Origin: Microbacterium sp. AZCO
Lineage (GTDB): Bacteria; Actinomycetota; Actinomycetes; Actinomycetales; Microbacteriaceae
DNA: 64,000 nt
Assembly (NCBI RefSeq): GCF_039614715.1
Contig: NZ_CP154857.1
Span: 2,108,001-2,172,000 of the forward strand
Direction of reading: 5' to 3'
Shown one piece after another: positions 35,500 to 46,325 of this stretch. The position numbers and the translations under genes are program-made. The first letter of the stretch is position 1. The number at the start of each line of letters is the position of its first letter. The notes beneath the pieces were generated by a model. It did not search any database. It was not told the origin of the DNA and saw only the letters and a program-made list of their open reading frames with translations.

Positions 35500-35528
35500 G
35501 GAAGACACTTTATCTTACCGGGAAGACA
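35490..35528. promoter_or_regulatory. twin MarR operators between eamA and marR
   Basis: TATCTTCCATGGAAGACA (35490-35507) and TATCTTACCGGGAAGACA (35511-35528), two copies of a TCTT-N6-AAGA palindrome spaced 21 bp, two helical turns. The first overlaps the transporter start codon and the second the region before both promoters. Confidence 0.75.
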
Positions 35529-35547
35529 TGTCGGGTACGCTTGAGGC

Positions 35548-36126
35548 ATGACGACCGAGGGAGACCGCGTCGCACAGATCCAGGCGGCGTGGCAGCGGGA
35601 GCGCCCCGATCTCGATGTCTCGCCGCAGGCGGTCATCGCGCGACTGCACCGCGTCGCACTCGAGCTCACCGAGCGGCTCACGGTCGTCTACGCCGAGCAC
35701 GGTCTGACCGAGGGCGACTTCGACGTGCTCGCGACGCTCCGCCGCACGGGCGAGCCCTACGAGCGGCTCGCCGGCGAGCTCGCCGACCACACGCTCGTCA
35801 CGACGGGAGGCCTCACGAAGCGCGTCGATCGCCTGATCGGCCGGGGGCTCGTCGAGCGGCGCGCGGAGGCATCCGATGCCCGCCGACGACTCATCCGGCT
35901 GACGCCGGAAGGTAAGCGCGTCATCGACAGGGCCTTCGCGGCGCACATGGCGAACGAGCGCCGCCTGCTCGACGACCTCGGTCCTGCGGATGCGGCGGCG
36001 ATCGAGCCGATCCTCACACGCTGGCTCGCGCTGCTCGAGAACGGCGAGCAGTCACGGGATCAGGAGAATGCACCGACGTCAGGTCGAAGTCGGGCGATCC
36101 GTCCTGATCACGGCACCCGGCCCTGA
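35548..36126 (+). CDS. MarR-family regulator
   Basis: 192 aa, ATG at 35548 with TACGCT (35536-35541) six bases upstream, so leaderless. Winged helix: LTEGDFDVLATLRR, LVTTGGLTKRVDRLIGRGLVERR, DARRRLIRLTPEG. Probably represses itself and the divergent transporter by the twin operators and lets go on binding a small ligand. The last ~20 residues are polar and unlike the family. Confidence 0.9.
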   Translation: MTTEGDRVAQIQAAWQRERPDLDVSPQAVIARLHRVALELTERLTVVYAEHGLTEGDFDVLATLRRTGEPYERLAGELADHTLVTTGGLTKRVDRLIGRGLVERRAEASDARRRLIRLTPEGKRVIDRAFAAHMANERRLLDDLGPADAAAIEPILTRWLALLENGEQSRDQENAPTSGRSRAIRPDHGTRP

Positions 36127-36153
36127 TCCGGCCACGACGAGCCGATCGGGAAG

Positions 36154-36651
36154 TCACGCGGCGAGCGCGAGATACGGCTCCCACCGCGGATCGGTGCGAT
36201 CCGTGCCGCGCACGGTCCACTGCGCACCGTGGGGCGGACGCGGGAGGACACGCAGCTCCCAGTTCATCTCCTGGGGGGTGCGATCGCCCTTGACGTTGTT
36301 GCATCGCAGGCAGCACGCCACGAGGTTCTCCCACGAGTCCGCTCCCCCGCGCGAACGCGGCAGAATGTGGTCGATGGTCGAGGCGGCCTTGCCGCAGTAC
36401 CCGCAGCGGTGTGCGTCGCGTCTGAGCACGCCGCGCCTGGTCACGGGAACCTGGCGTCCCCCCGGCACCCGCACGTAGCGGGTCAGCAGGATCACGGCCG
36501 GGCGATCGTACGCCTGGGTCGTCCCCCACACCGGTTCGTCGTCGATGTGCTCGACGACGGTGGCCTTCTCGTTCATGACGAGCACGAGCGCCCGCTTGAA
36601 CGACACGACGGCGAGCGGTTCGTAGCCCGCATTGAGCACCAGAGTGCGCAT
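36154..36651 (-). CDS. HNH endonuclease family protein
   Basis: 165 aa, ATG at 36651 with GAGGATGAGGA upstream. RRDAHRCGYCG and CCLRCNNVKGD give two CxxC zinc pairs, and STIDHILPRSRGGADSWENLVACC is the HNH core with His-Asn-His. Found as a single-copy gene throughout Actinobacteria. A small ORF and a terminator lie directly upstream on the same strand. Confidence 0.88.
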   Translation of the reverse strand: MRTLVLNAGYEPLAVVSFKRALVLVMNEKATVVEHIDDEPVWGTTQAYDRPAVILLTRYVRVPGGRQVPVTRRGVLRRDAHRCGYCGKAASTIDHILPRSRGGADSWENLVACCLRCNNVKGDRTPQEMNWELRVLPRPPHGAQWTVRGTDRTDPRWEPYLALAA

Positions 36652-36730
36652 TCCTCATCCTCTCGAACGGCCGGGACGGCTTCTCGGATTGTTCGATTCG
36701 TGACGATGAGAGCGGTGGAGGGTATGAAAA

Positions 36731-36756
36731 AAGGCGCTGTCTACAGACAGCGCCTT
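36731..36756 (-). terminator. strong intrinsic terminator, minus strand
   Basis: AAGGCGCTGTC, four-base loop, exact complement; on the minus strand it runs into TTTTTTC. It ends the transcript of the small ORF at 36741-36851, whose stop codon lies in the loop. Confidence 0.85.
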
Positions 36757-36851
36757 GGCGCCACGGTCGTGCCGTGGCATCCACTCACGTGATGCCGAAG
36801 GACGAGCAGGCCGAGCGCATCCATGGTTCGGATGCGTGGCATGGCGTCCAT
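36741..36851 (-). CDS. 36-residue small ORF ending in a terminator loop
   Basis: The ATG at 36851-36849 has GGAGG seven bases upstream. The peptide begins MDAMPRIRTMDALGLLVL and ends HVSGCHGTTVAPRRCL. The TAG stop falls in the loop of the terminator at 36731-36756. The tight fit of ribosome site, frame and terminator suggests a real short gene or a leader peptide; two Cys near the end are notable. It lies 90 bp upstream of the HNH gene. Not recognised. Confidence 0.5.
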   Translation of the reverse strand: MDAMPRIRTMDALGLLVLRHHVSGCHGTTVAPRRCL

Positions 36852-36965
36852 CGAGTCCCCTCCGCCTCTTTCAGCGTCGGGATTCAGGCTAATGCACGCG
36901 GGGAGGCCGAGGGCCGCCGACGCACGTGAACGTGCGATGGCGTGTCTCGGAACGGATCGAGCCGA

Positions 36966-37874
36966 TCAGCCCGCGTTGGACTGGAGCCAGGCGAGCGGGT
37001 CGACGAGCGAGCCGTTGATCCGCACCTCGAAGTGCAGGTGGTTCGCGGTCGAGCTGCCCGTGCTGCCGACGGCGCCGATGAGCTGTCCGGCCGAGACCGT
37101 CTGGCCCGAGACGACCTGGCGGCTGCCGTACGTCATGTGGCCGTAGAGCGTCGAGACCTGCTGACCGCCGACGACCGAGTCGATCGTGACGGCGACGCCG
37201 TAGCCCGCGTAGCTCTCCTGCGAGATGCGCACGACACCCGCGGCGGCGGCGAAGATCGGCGTGCCGGCGGGGGCCACCATGTCGAAGCCGTCGTGGTTGG
37301 GACGGTTCGCGGGGCGGAAGAGGTTGTAGCTCGCGTAGGTGAAGTTCGTGACCGGCCAGCGGACCTCGCCCGACCCGGGCGCCGTCATCGACAGGTTCAT
37401 GCTGTAGCGGGTGCTGCCGCCGGACTTCTTCGCCGACGCGGCGGCCGCGGCGGCGGCGCGCGCACGCTCGGCTGCCGCCTCTTCCGCCTTCTTCTTGGCG
37501 ATCTCATCGGGCGTCGTCGCGGAGTAGCTGCCGCGGTCGAGCGTCTCGGAGGTGGCGTCGGAGGCGACGACGAGCGACTGCGCGTTGTCGAGGGCGACCG
37601 CCTGGACGGTGGAGGTCTCCTCCTCCGTCTGGCGCCAGGCGCCGTAGGCCGGGAGCGCGACGGTGGCGATGAGGCCTCCGACGATCGTGAAGATCGCGAG
37701 ATTGCGCACCGGGCGGCCCTTGCTGCGGGGCTGCGCCGGCACAGCCGTCGATCGTGCGGGCGAGCTCGCCTTCTTGCGGCGCAGCGAGATGCCGCGCGCA
37801 CGGGAACGACGGGTGATGCTCGTCGCGTCCTGCTGGGTCAATTCCTCGGCAGGCGAATCGTTCTGTTCAGCCAA
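36966..37874 (-). CDS. M23-family peptidase, membrane anchored
   Basis: 302 aa from a TTG at 37874 that follows GGAGG by five bases; a GTG at 37919 lies upstream but has no ribosome site. A basic Arg/Lys-rich cytoplasmic part, one membrane helix (NLAIFTIVGGLIATVALPAYGAW), an Ala/Glu/Lys coiled region, then the LytM fold with NHDGFDMV (zinc His and Asp), LYGHM and NHLHFEVR. All zinc ligands are present, so it should cut peptidoglycan cross-links. Located on the outer face of the membrane. Confidence 0.88.
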   Translation of the reverse strand: MAEQNDSPAEELTQQDATSITRRSRARGISLRRKKASSPARSTAVPAQPRSKGRPVRNLAIFTIVGGLIATVALPAYGAWRQTEEETSTVQAVALDNAQSLVVASDATSETLDRGSYSATTPDEIAKKKAEEAAAERARAAAAAAASAKKSGGSTRYSMNLSMTAPGSGEVRWPVTNFTYASYNLFRPANRPNHDGFDMVAPAGTPIFAAAAGVVRISQESYAGYGVAVTIDSVVGGQQVSTLYGHMTYGSRQVVSGQTVSAGQLIGAVGSTGSSTANHLHFEVRINGSLVDPLAWLQSNAG

Positions 37875-38030
37875 ACTGTCCTCCGGCGCCTCTGCGCCGG
37901 AGCGCTGGCTCGTCGGCACTGGGTGTTCGGGGCACTTGATGCGGGCTTCACCGCACGAACGACGAGCCGCGGAGGCAATTCGTGCGGGGTCCGTCGGCGG
38001 GCTTCTCGCCTGGTGGACTTTTCGAGGCTA
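37875..38030 (-). promoter_or_regulatory. structured leader and promoter of the M23 gene
   Basis: A GTGACA (-35) and TAGCCT (-10) pair near 38050-38024 would give a leader of about 145 nt. It can form a 9-bp helix (37951-37959 with 37979-37987) and a GGCGCC-rich hairpin just before the ribosome site. Such leaders on actinobacterial cell-wall hydrolase genes are sometimes c-di-AMP riboswitches, but the conserved riboswitch motifs were not found here. Confidence 0.35.
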
Positions 38031-38111
38031 CCCGAAGGTAACGAATATGTCACGCTGACGGGCTGGCAGATTCCTGCGTGTCAACCCACTCGCGCCGCGC
38101 TCCGCGAAGGA

Positions 38112-40035
<1,924 letters not shown>

Positions 40036-40085
40036 GGTTTCGCCCGGGTCTCGCCGAGCCCACACCCGGTGCCCGAGCCCACACT

Positions 40086-40234
40086 CGGCGGACGGCCGCG
40101 GAGTGTGGGGTCGGTGAACGAGTGTGGGTTCGAGCCCTCGGCGGGACCGGTGCCCGAGCCCACACCCGATGCCCGAGCCCACACCCGGCGGACGGCCGCG
40201 GAGTGTGGGGTCGGTGAACGAGTGTGGGTTCGAG
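40086..40234. repeat. two exact 49-bp repeats, 100 bp apart
   Basis: The block that starts CGGCGGACGGCCGCGGAGTG occurs at 40086-40134 and again at 40186-40234, exactly 100 bp apart. Several CCCACAC and GTGTGGG units nearby can pair as hairpins, so this intergenic tract between the convergent serC and ABC operon probably ends transcription from both sides. Confidence 0.75.
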
Positions 40235-40266
40235 GCGGCGGCGGGCTCGGCGGGCGGGACCGGGGG

Positions 40267-41362
<1,096 letters not shown>

Positions 41363-41366
<4 letters not shown>

Positions 41367-42400
41367 GAGGCATCCTCCTTCGGGGTCGGGGCCTTCTTGA
41401 CGGGCACTTCCCGCACGACGGGCGTGAAGCCGACGCGGGGACGGATGCCGCGCCGCTTCAGCGCCTTCGCGTTGGCACCCGAGGAGCGCAGCCGCGGATT
41501 GACGAACTCGTCGATGCCGAAGTTGATGAACGTGAGAGCCATGCCGAGCAGCGCGATGCACAGGCCGGCGGGGACGAACCACCACCAGGCGCCGCGCTGC
41601 AGCGCGAGGTTGTTCTGCGCCCAGAAGAGGATCGTGCCCCAGTTCCACTCGCTCACAGGCAGGATGCCGATGAACGACAGGGTGATGAGCGACAGCACGG
41701 CGAAGGTCACGGTGCCGATGAAGCCCGCGGCGAGGATCGCCGTGAGGTTCGGCAGGATCTCGACGAACACGAGCCGCCACGTGCGCTCGCCGCTCGCCCG
41801 TGCGGCCTCGACGAAGTCGCGCCGTCGCAGCGAGAGGGTCTGCGCGCGCAGCACGCGCGCACCCCACGCCCACCCGGTCACGCCGATGACGAGGGCGACG
41901 ATGAGGCCGCCCGTCGTCGGCAGCTGCCCCGCCACGATGATGATGAGTGGCAGCTGCGGGATGACGAGGAAGACGTTCGACAGCGCCGACAGCGTCTCAT
42001 CGCCCGCCCCGCCGAGATAGCCGGCCGTGATGCCGACGACGGCACCGATGAACGTCGCGGCGAAGGCCGCCACGAAGCTCACGACGAGCACGTTGCGCGT
42101 GCCGACGATGATCTGGGACAGGATGTCGCGACCCAGGTGGTCGGTGCCGAGCCAGTGGTCCCAGGACGGCGGCTGGAGCAGGTCGGCGCTCGAGGCGCTC
42201 GGGTCGTACGGCGCGATCCACGGACCGATGATCGCCAGCAGGACGAAGAAGCCGAGGATCACGAGGCCCGTGATGGCCTTGCCGTTGCGCAGGAAGAGGA
42301 AGCGCTTGCGCTTGCGCGCGCGGCCGGGCGCAGCATCCATCTCCTCCACCTGGAGGGGCTCGGCGACGGTGTCGTCGAGGGTCCAGTCCACCATCGGCAT
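41363..42400 (-). CDS. ABC permease, OppC/DppC type
   Basis: 345 aa. Cytoplasmic basic start, then about six membrane helices with the EAA loop (DFVEAARASGERTWRLVFVEILPN) that contacts the ATPases. It pairs with the upstream permease to form the channel of a peptide/oligosaccharide importer. Starts three bases after the OppB stop and overlaps the next ATPase gene by 4 bp. Confidence 0.9.
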
Positions 42401-42403
42401 GGG

Positions 42404-43381
42404 TCAGCCCTCCTGTCGGGTGCGGGGATCGAGGAACACGTACACGACGTCGGCGAGCAGGTTCGCGAGCAGCACGGCGAGCGTGATGACGAGGAAGCAG
42501 CCCTGCATGAGCGGGTAGTCGTGCGTGTTGACGGCCTGATAGAGCGTGTAGCCGATGCCCTGGTAGGAGAAGACCATCTCCATGATGAGCGTGCCGCCGA
42601 CGATGAAGCCGAGCGAGAGGGCGAAGCTCGAGATCTGCGGCAGGATCGCGTTGCGCGCCGCGTAGCCGAACATGACGGCCCGCCCCGAGAGGCCCTTCGC
42701 GTGCGCGACGGTCACGTAGTCGTCGGACGAGACGGTCACCATCATGTTGCGCATTCCGAGGATCCAGCCGGCGATCGACGCCACGATGATCGTCATCGCC
42801 GGGAGGAAGCCGTACCAGATGACCGACGAGATGAACTCCCAGCTGAAGCTCGGCACGAGCGACCGGTCGTACGAGCCGTTCGACGGGAACCATCCGAGCG
42901 TGACGGAGAACACCCAGATCGCGATGAGCGCGAGCCAGAAGTAGGGCACCGACGAGAAGAAGGTCGTGATCGGCACGAGCGAGTCGGCCCACGTGCCGCG
43001 GCGCCAGCCGATGCCGACACCGACGAGCGTGCCGACGACGAAGGCGATGAATGTCGCGATGCCGACGAGTCCGATCGTCCACGGCAGCGTCTGGGCGACG
43101 ATGTCGGCGACGGGCGTCAGGAACTTGAAGGAGACGCCGAGGTTGCCCTGGAAGAGGAGCTTCCAATAGATGACGTACTGGTCCCAGATGCTGAGGTGCT
43201 CGTCGAGGCCCAGGAGCACCCGCAGCGACTGCTCGGCCTCGGCCGGAATGCGCCCCTGCATCTGCGCCATGATCGCCTTGACGGGGTCGCCGGGCATGAG
43301 GCGCGGGATGATGAAGTTGATCGTGATCGCGGCCCACGCGGTGATCAGGTAGAAGACGCCGCGGCGCAGCACGAACCTCAC
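42404..43381 (-). CDS. ABC permease, OppB/DppB type
   Basis: 325 aa from the GTG at 43381, overlapping the ATPase stop as GTGA; the longer frame is a shadow. [28 protein letters not shown] is the typical N terminus with first helix, and the EAA loop is near [22 protein letters not shown]. Partner of the OppC permease. Confidence 0.9.
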   Translation of the reverse strand: MRFVLRRGVFYLITAWAAITINFIIPRLMPGDPVKAIMAQMQGRIPAEAEQSLRVLLGLDEHLSIWDQYVIYWKLLFQGNLGVSFKFLTPVADIVAQTLPWTIGLVGIATFIAFVVGTLVGVGIGWRRGTWADSLVPITTFFSSVPYFWLALIAIWVFSVTLGWFPSNGSYDRSLVPSFSWEFISSVIWYGFLPAMTIIVASIAGWILGMRNMMVTVSSDDYVTVAHAKGLSGRAVMFGYAARNAILPQISSFALSLGFIVGGTLIMEMVFSYQGIGYTLYQAVNTHDYPLMQGCFLVITLAVLLANLLADVVYVFLDPRTRQEG

Positions 43382-44502
43382 GAGGCCACCTCCGTCGAGG
43401 CATCCGACGACTCCGCGATGAGCACCGCGTCGCTGGGGCGCTCGCCGTACTGCTCGAGGACGCTCGTCACGGCGGGCCGGTCGGGCCGGTCGGAGTAGCC
43501 CCAGCACGCGGCCTCGCGGCCCTCGCCGACGGGGAGGAGCGGCGGCGACTGGGCCTTGCAGAGCTCCGTCGCGAACGGGCAGCGCGGGTGGAAGCGGCAT
43601 CCCGAGGGCGGGTTTACGAGGCTCGGGGCCTCGCCGCGCGCACCGTGCGCCCGCGCCTCGAGGTCGTCCGGATCGGGCGCCGAGGCGATGAGCAGCTGCG
43701 TGTACGGGTGCTTCGGGTCCTGCGTCACCGACTCCGAGTCGCCGGACTCCACGATGCGCCCCGCGTACATGACGCTCGTGCGGTCGGCGAAGTAGCGAGC
43801 CGAGGCGATGTCGTGCGTGATGTACAGGATGCCGATGTTCAGTCGGTCGCGCAGGTCGCGGAGGAGATTCAGGATGCCGAGCCTGATCGACACGTCGAGC
43901 ATCGAGATCGGCTCATCGGCGAGAAGGACGTCGGGGTCGGCGGCGAGCGCGCGGGCGATCGCGACGCGCTGGCGCTGGCCGCCGGACAGCTCGTGCGGGT
44001 ACGAGTCGATGTACCGCTCGGGCGGCGTCAGCTGCACGCGGCGGAGGAGGTCGTGGAGCGCCTCGTCGAGCGCGGCGCCGCGCAGATGTCCGTTGTGGAG
44101 CCGGATGCTGCGCCCCAGCACGTACCGCACGGTGTGCACGGGGTTCAGCGACCCGAACGGGTCCTGGAAGATCATCTGCACGCGATGCACGTAGCGCCGG
44201 AAGGCTCGACGGCCCTTGGCCGTGGCATCCCTTCCGTCGAGCAGGATGCGTCCGCCCGTGACCGGCATGAGCTGGGCGAGGAGCCGGGCGATCGTGGACT
44301 TGCCGGACCCCGACTCGCCGACGAGGGCGAGCACGCGGCCGCGGTGCAGCTCGATCGTCACGCCGTCGACGGCGTGCACGACCTTGCCGCGGCCGGCGCC
44401 CCGCGCCGTGAAGTGCTTCGTGAGGTCGATCGCCTGAAGGACGGGGACGGCGGGCGCGGCGGCTCCGGGGGGAGAGTCGGCGTGGGGGTCAGTCTGCGTC
44501 AT
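43378..44502 (-). CDS. ABC ATPase, OppF/DppF type
   Basis: 374 aa from the ATG at 44502 (TTG/GTG starts lie a few codons upstream, none with a good ribosome site). Walker [11 protein letters not shown] loop [12 protein letters not shown], signature LSGGQRQR, Walker B VLLADEP and the oligopeptide C-terminal motif with Cys ([15 protein letters not shown]). Energises the importer together with the frameshifted ATPase. The two could be partly redundant, but family importers normally need both. Confidence 0.9.
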   Translation of the reverse strand: MTQTDPHADSPPGAAAPAVPVLQAIDLTKHFTARGAGRGKVVHAVDGVTIELHRGRVLALVGESGSGKSTIARLLAQLMPVTGGRILLDGRDATAKGRRAFRRYVHRVQMIFQDPFGSLNPVHTVRYVLGRSIRLHNGHLRGAALDEALHDLLRRVQLTPPERYIDSYPHELSGGQRQRVAIARALAADPDVLLADEPISMLDVSIRLGILNLLRDLRDRLNIGILYITHDIASARYFADRTSVMYAGRIVESGDSESVTQDPKHPYTQLLIASAPDPDDLEARAHGARGEAPSLVNPPSGCRFHPRCPFATELCKAQSPPLLPVGEGREAACWGYSDRPDRPAVTSVLEQYGERPSDAVLIAESSDASTEVAS

Positions 44503-44570
44503 CGCATTCACCAAGGGTCGATTCCATCACGCGGCGCGGGGGGCCGCCGGACAGCTGGGGACAGAATGTG

Positions 44571-44605
44571 AGGTGCGCGGCGACGGGAGGAGTCGCCGCG
44601 CACCT
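44571..44605 (-). terminator. 14-bp perfect hairpin between binding protein and ATPase
   Basis: AGGTGCGCGGCGAC, seven-base loop, exact complement, 10 bp after the binding-protein stop codon and before the ATPase gene. Inside an operon such a stem usually lets the binding protein be made in excess, by partial termination or by protecting the mRNA 3' end. Confidence 0.75.
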
Positions 44606-44614
44606 CGGGGGTCG

Positions 44615-46282
44615 TCAGTCGCCCGTCGGCTTGAGCTTCATGACGATCTCGGCGGCCTGCTGTCCGGTGGGCTGAGCCGAGTTGTAGGGGTCGTCCTCGG
44701 AGGGGAACCCTGTGTAGTTCTTCGTCGAGTACTGCGCCGTCGACGGACGCGACCAGATCGCGAGTGCCGGCACCTCGTCGACGAAGATGCGCTGGATCGT
44801 GTCCATCGCCTCCGTGCGCGCGGCGTCGTCGGACGTCGAGGCGTAGGTCTGGAACGCAGCGGTCGCCTCGTCGTTCTTGAAGCGGCCGAAGTTCCAGTTC
44901 GCGGCCTCGCCGAGGGGCTGGTAGTACGCGCCGTTGAAGATGCCCGAGTACATGTCGTACGGGGTCGATCCGCCGTCGGTCCAGTGCAGCGACGCCTGGA
45001 AGTCACCCGGAGGGATGATGTCGGCGAACCAGCCGTCGGCGTTCGCGGGCTGCACCTCGGCGGTCGCACCGATGGTGGCGGCGGCCGTCTTGATGATGTC
45101 GAGCGCGGTGAGGTAGTCGTTCCAGCCGGCGGGGTTCGTCAGCGTGAAGGTGACCGGCGTGCCGTCGGGGTCGACGAGCTTGTCACCGTCGTACGTGTAG
45201 CCGGCGTCGGTGAGGAGCTTCTTGGCTCCCGCGACGTCGACCGTGTAGTCGTCGCCCTGGTAGTCGGCGGAGAGGTAGGCCTCGCCCGCCGGAAGCGGGA
45301 GACCCGTGACGTTGGTGAGGGCCGGGTTGACGCCGGACGTCGCGACGTCGACGAGCTGCTGCCGGTCGAGCACCATGTTGAGCGCCTGGCGGAACGCCTT
45401 GTCGTTGAACGGCTTCGTCTCGTTGTTGAGGAACAGCGCGTCGATGCCGAGGCCCGCCGCCGCGAACTGGTGGTAGTGCTCGGGATCTTTCGCGATGTAG
45501 ACGTTCTCGTAGTCGGCGATGAACGTCCAGCCCCACTGCGCCTCGCCCGTCGTGAGGGCGGTGGTCAGGGCGTTGTTGTCGTTGTACGACGAGTAGCGGA
45601 TCTCGGGCACCGCGGGCTTGCCGCCCCAGTAGTCCGGGTTGGCGACGACCGTCGCCGCCTGCGGGGTCCACGACTTGAACGTGTACGGACCGGTGCCGAC
45701 GGGCTTCTTGTTCGGGTCGGTCGCCGGGTCCTTGACGTCCTTCCAGATGTGCTCGGGCACGATCAGCAGGTCGTACAGCTTCGCCTGGTTGACGAACTGC
45801 GGCTCTGTGAAGGACACCGTGACGGTCGAGCCGTCGCTCGTGATGTCGCCGTAGGGCAGCGCGGCGGTGTTGATCGCCTCGTTGTCCTTGCGGAGCTGGA
45901 TCGAGAACGCGATGTCGTCGGCGGTGAAGTCCTTCCCGTCCGACCACTTCACACCCGACCGCGGCGTGATGACGGCCTGCGTGTAGTCGTCGTTCCACGT
46001 CACGCTCTCGGCGAGCCACGGCTCGGGAGCATCCGACGGCTTGGCCTTGTTGACCATCATGAGCGGCTCGTAGATGACGAACGCGTAGCCGAGCGACAGG
46101 GCCGAGGAGCCCGTGGCGAACGGCGACTGGTTGTCGGTCTGCGTGCCGTTGGGCATGCCGACCGTGAGGACGGCGCCGTCGCCGCCCGTTGCACTGGTAC
46201 CGCCGCCTGCCGCGCAGCCGCTGACCAGCAGCGCCGCCACGGCGGCCCCCGCGACGAGCGGGGCGATCCGACGGAACTTCAT
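44615..46282 (-). CDS. substrate-binding lipoprotein of peptide/oligosaccharide ABC importer
   Basis: 555 aa. Signal peptide with lipobox (LLVSGC, lipidated Cys23), then the SBP_bac_5 fold (LGYAFVIYEPLM, VKWSDGKDFTADDIAFSI, PDYWGGKPAVPEIRY, NEGETKPFNDKAFRQA-like). Family 5 proteins bind peptides, nickel, or cello/xylo-oligosaccharides. Standing next to a beta-glucosidase it more likely binds a beta-glycan oligosaccharide; this is inference. Heads the ABC operon. Confidence 0.9.
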   Translation of the reverse strand: MKFRRIAPLVAGAAVAALLVSGCAAGGGTSATGGDGAVLTVGMPNGTQTDNQSPFATGSSALSLGYAFVIYEPLMMVNKAKPSDAPEPWLAESVTWNDDYTQAVITPRSGVKWSDGKDFTADDIAFSIQLRKDNEAINTAALPYGDITSDGSTVTVSFTEPQFVNQAKLYDLLIVPEHIWKDVKDPATDPNKKPVGTGPYTFKSWTPQAATVVANPDYWGGKPAVPEIRYSSYNDNNALTTALTTGEAQWGWTFIADYENVYIAKDPEHYHQFAAAGLGIDALFLNNETKPFNDKAFRQALNMVLDRQQLVDVATSGVNPALTNVTGLPLPAGEAYLSADYQGDDYTVDVAGAKKLLTDAGYTYDGDKLVDPDGTPVTFTLTNPAGWNDYLTALDIIKTAAATIGATAEVQPANADGWFADIIPPGDFQASLHWTDGGSTPYDMYSGIFNGAYYQPLGEAANWNFGRFKNDEATAAFQTYASTSDDAARTEAMDTIQRIFVDEVPALAIWSRPSTAQYSTKNYTGFPSEDDPYNSAQPTGQQAAEIVMKLKPTGD

Positions 46283-46325
46283 GAGTTGCCTCCTTGCATT
46301 CTCTGGGTGAGGGGGTGGGAATGAG

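Noticed and set aside
37880..38050. c-di-AMP (ydaO) riboswitch before the M23 gene
   Set aside because: Context fits but the conserved core motifs were not found, so it is only listed as a structured leader.
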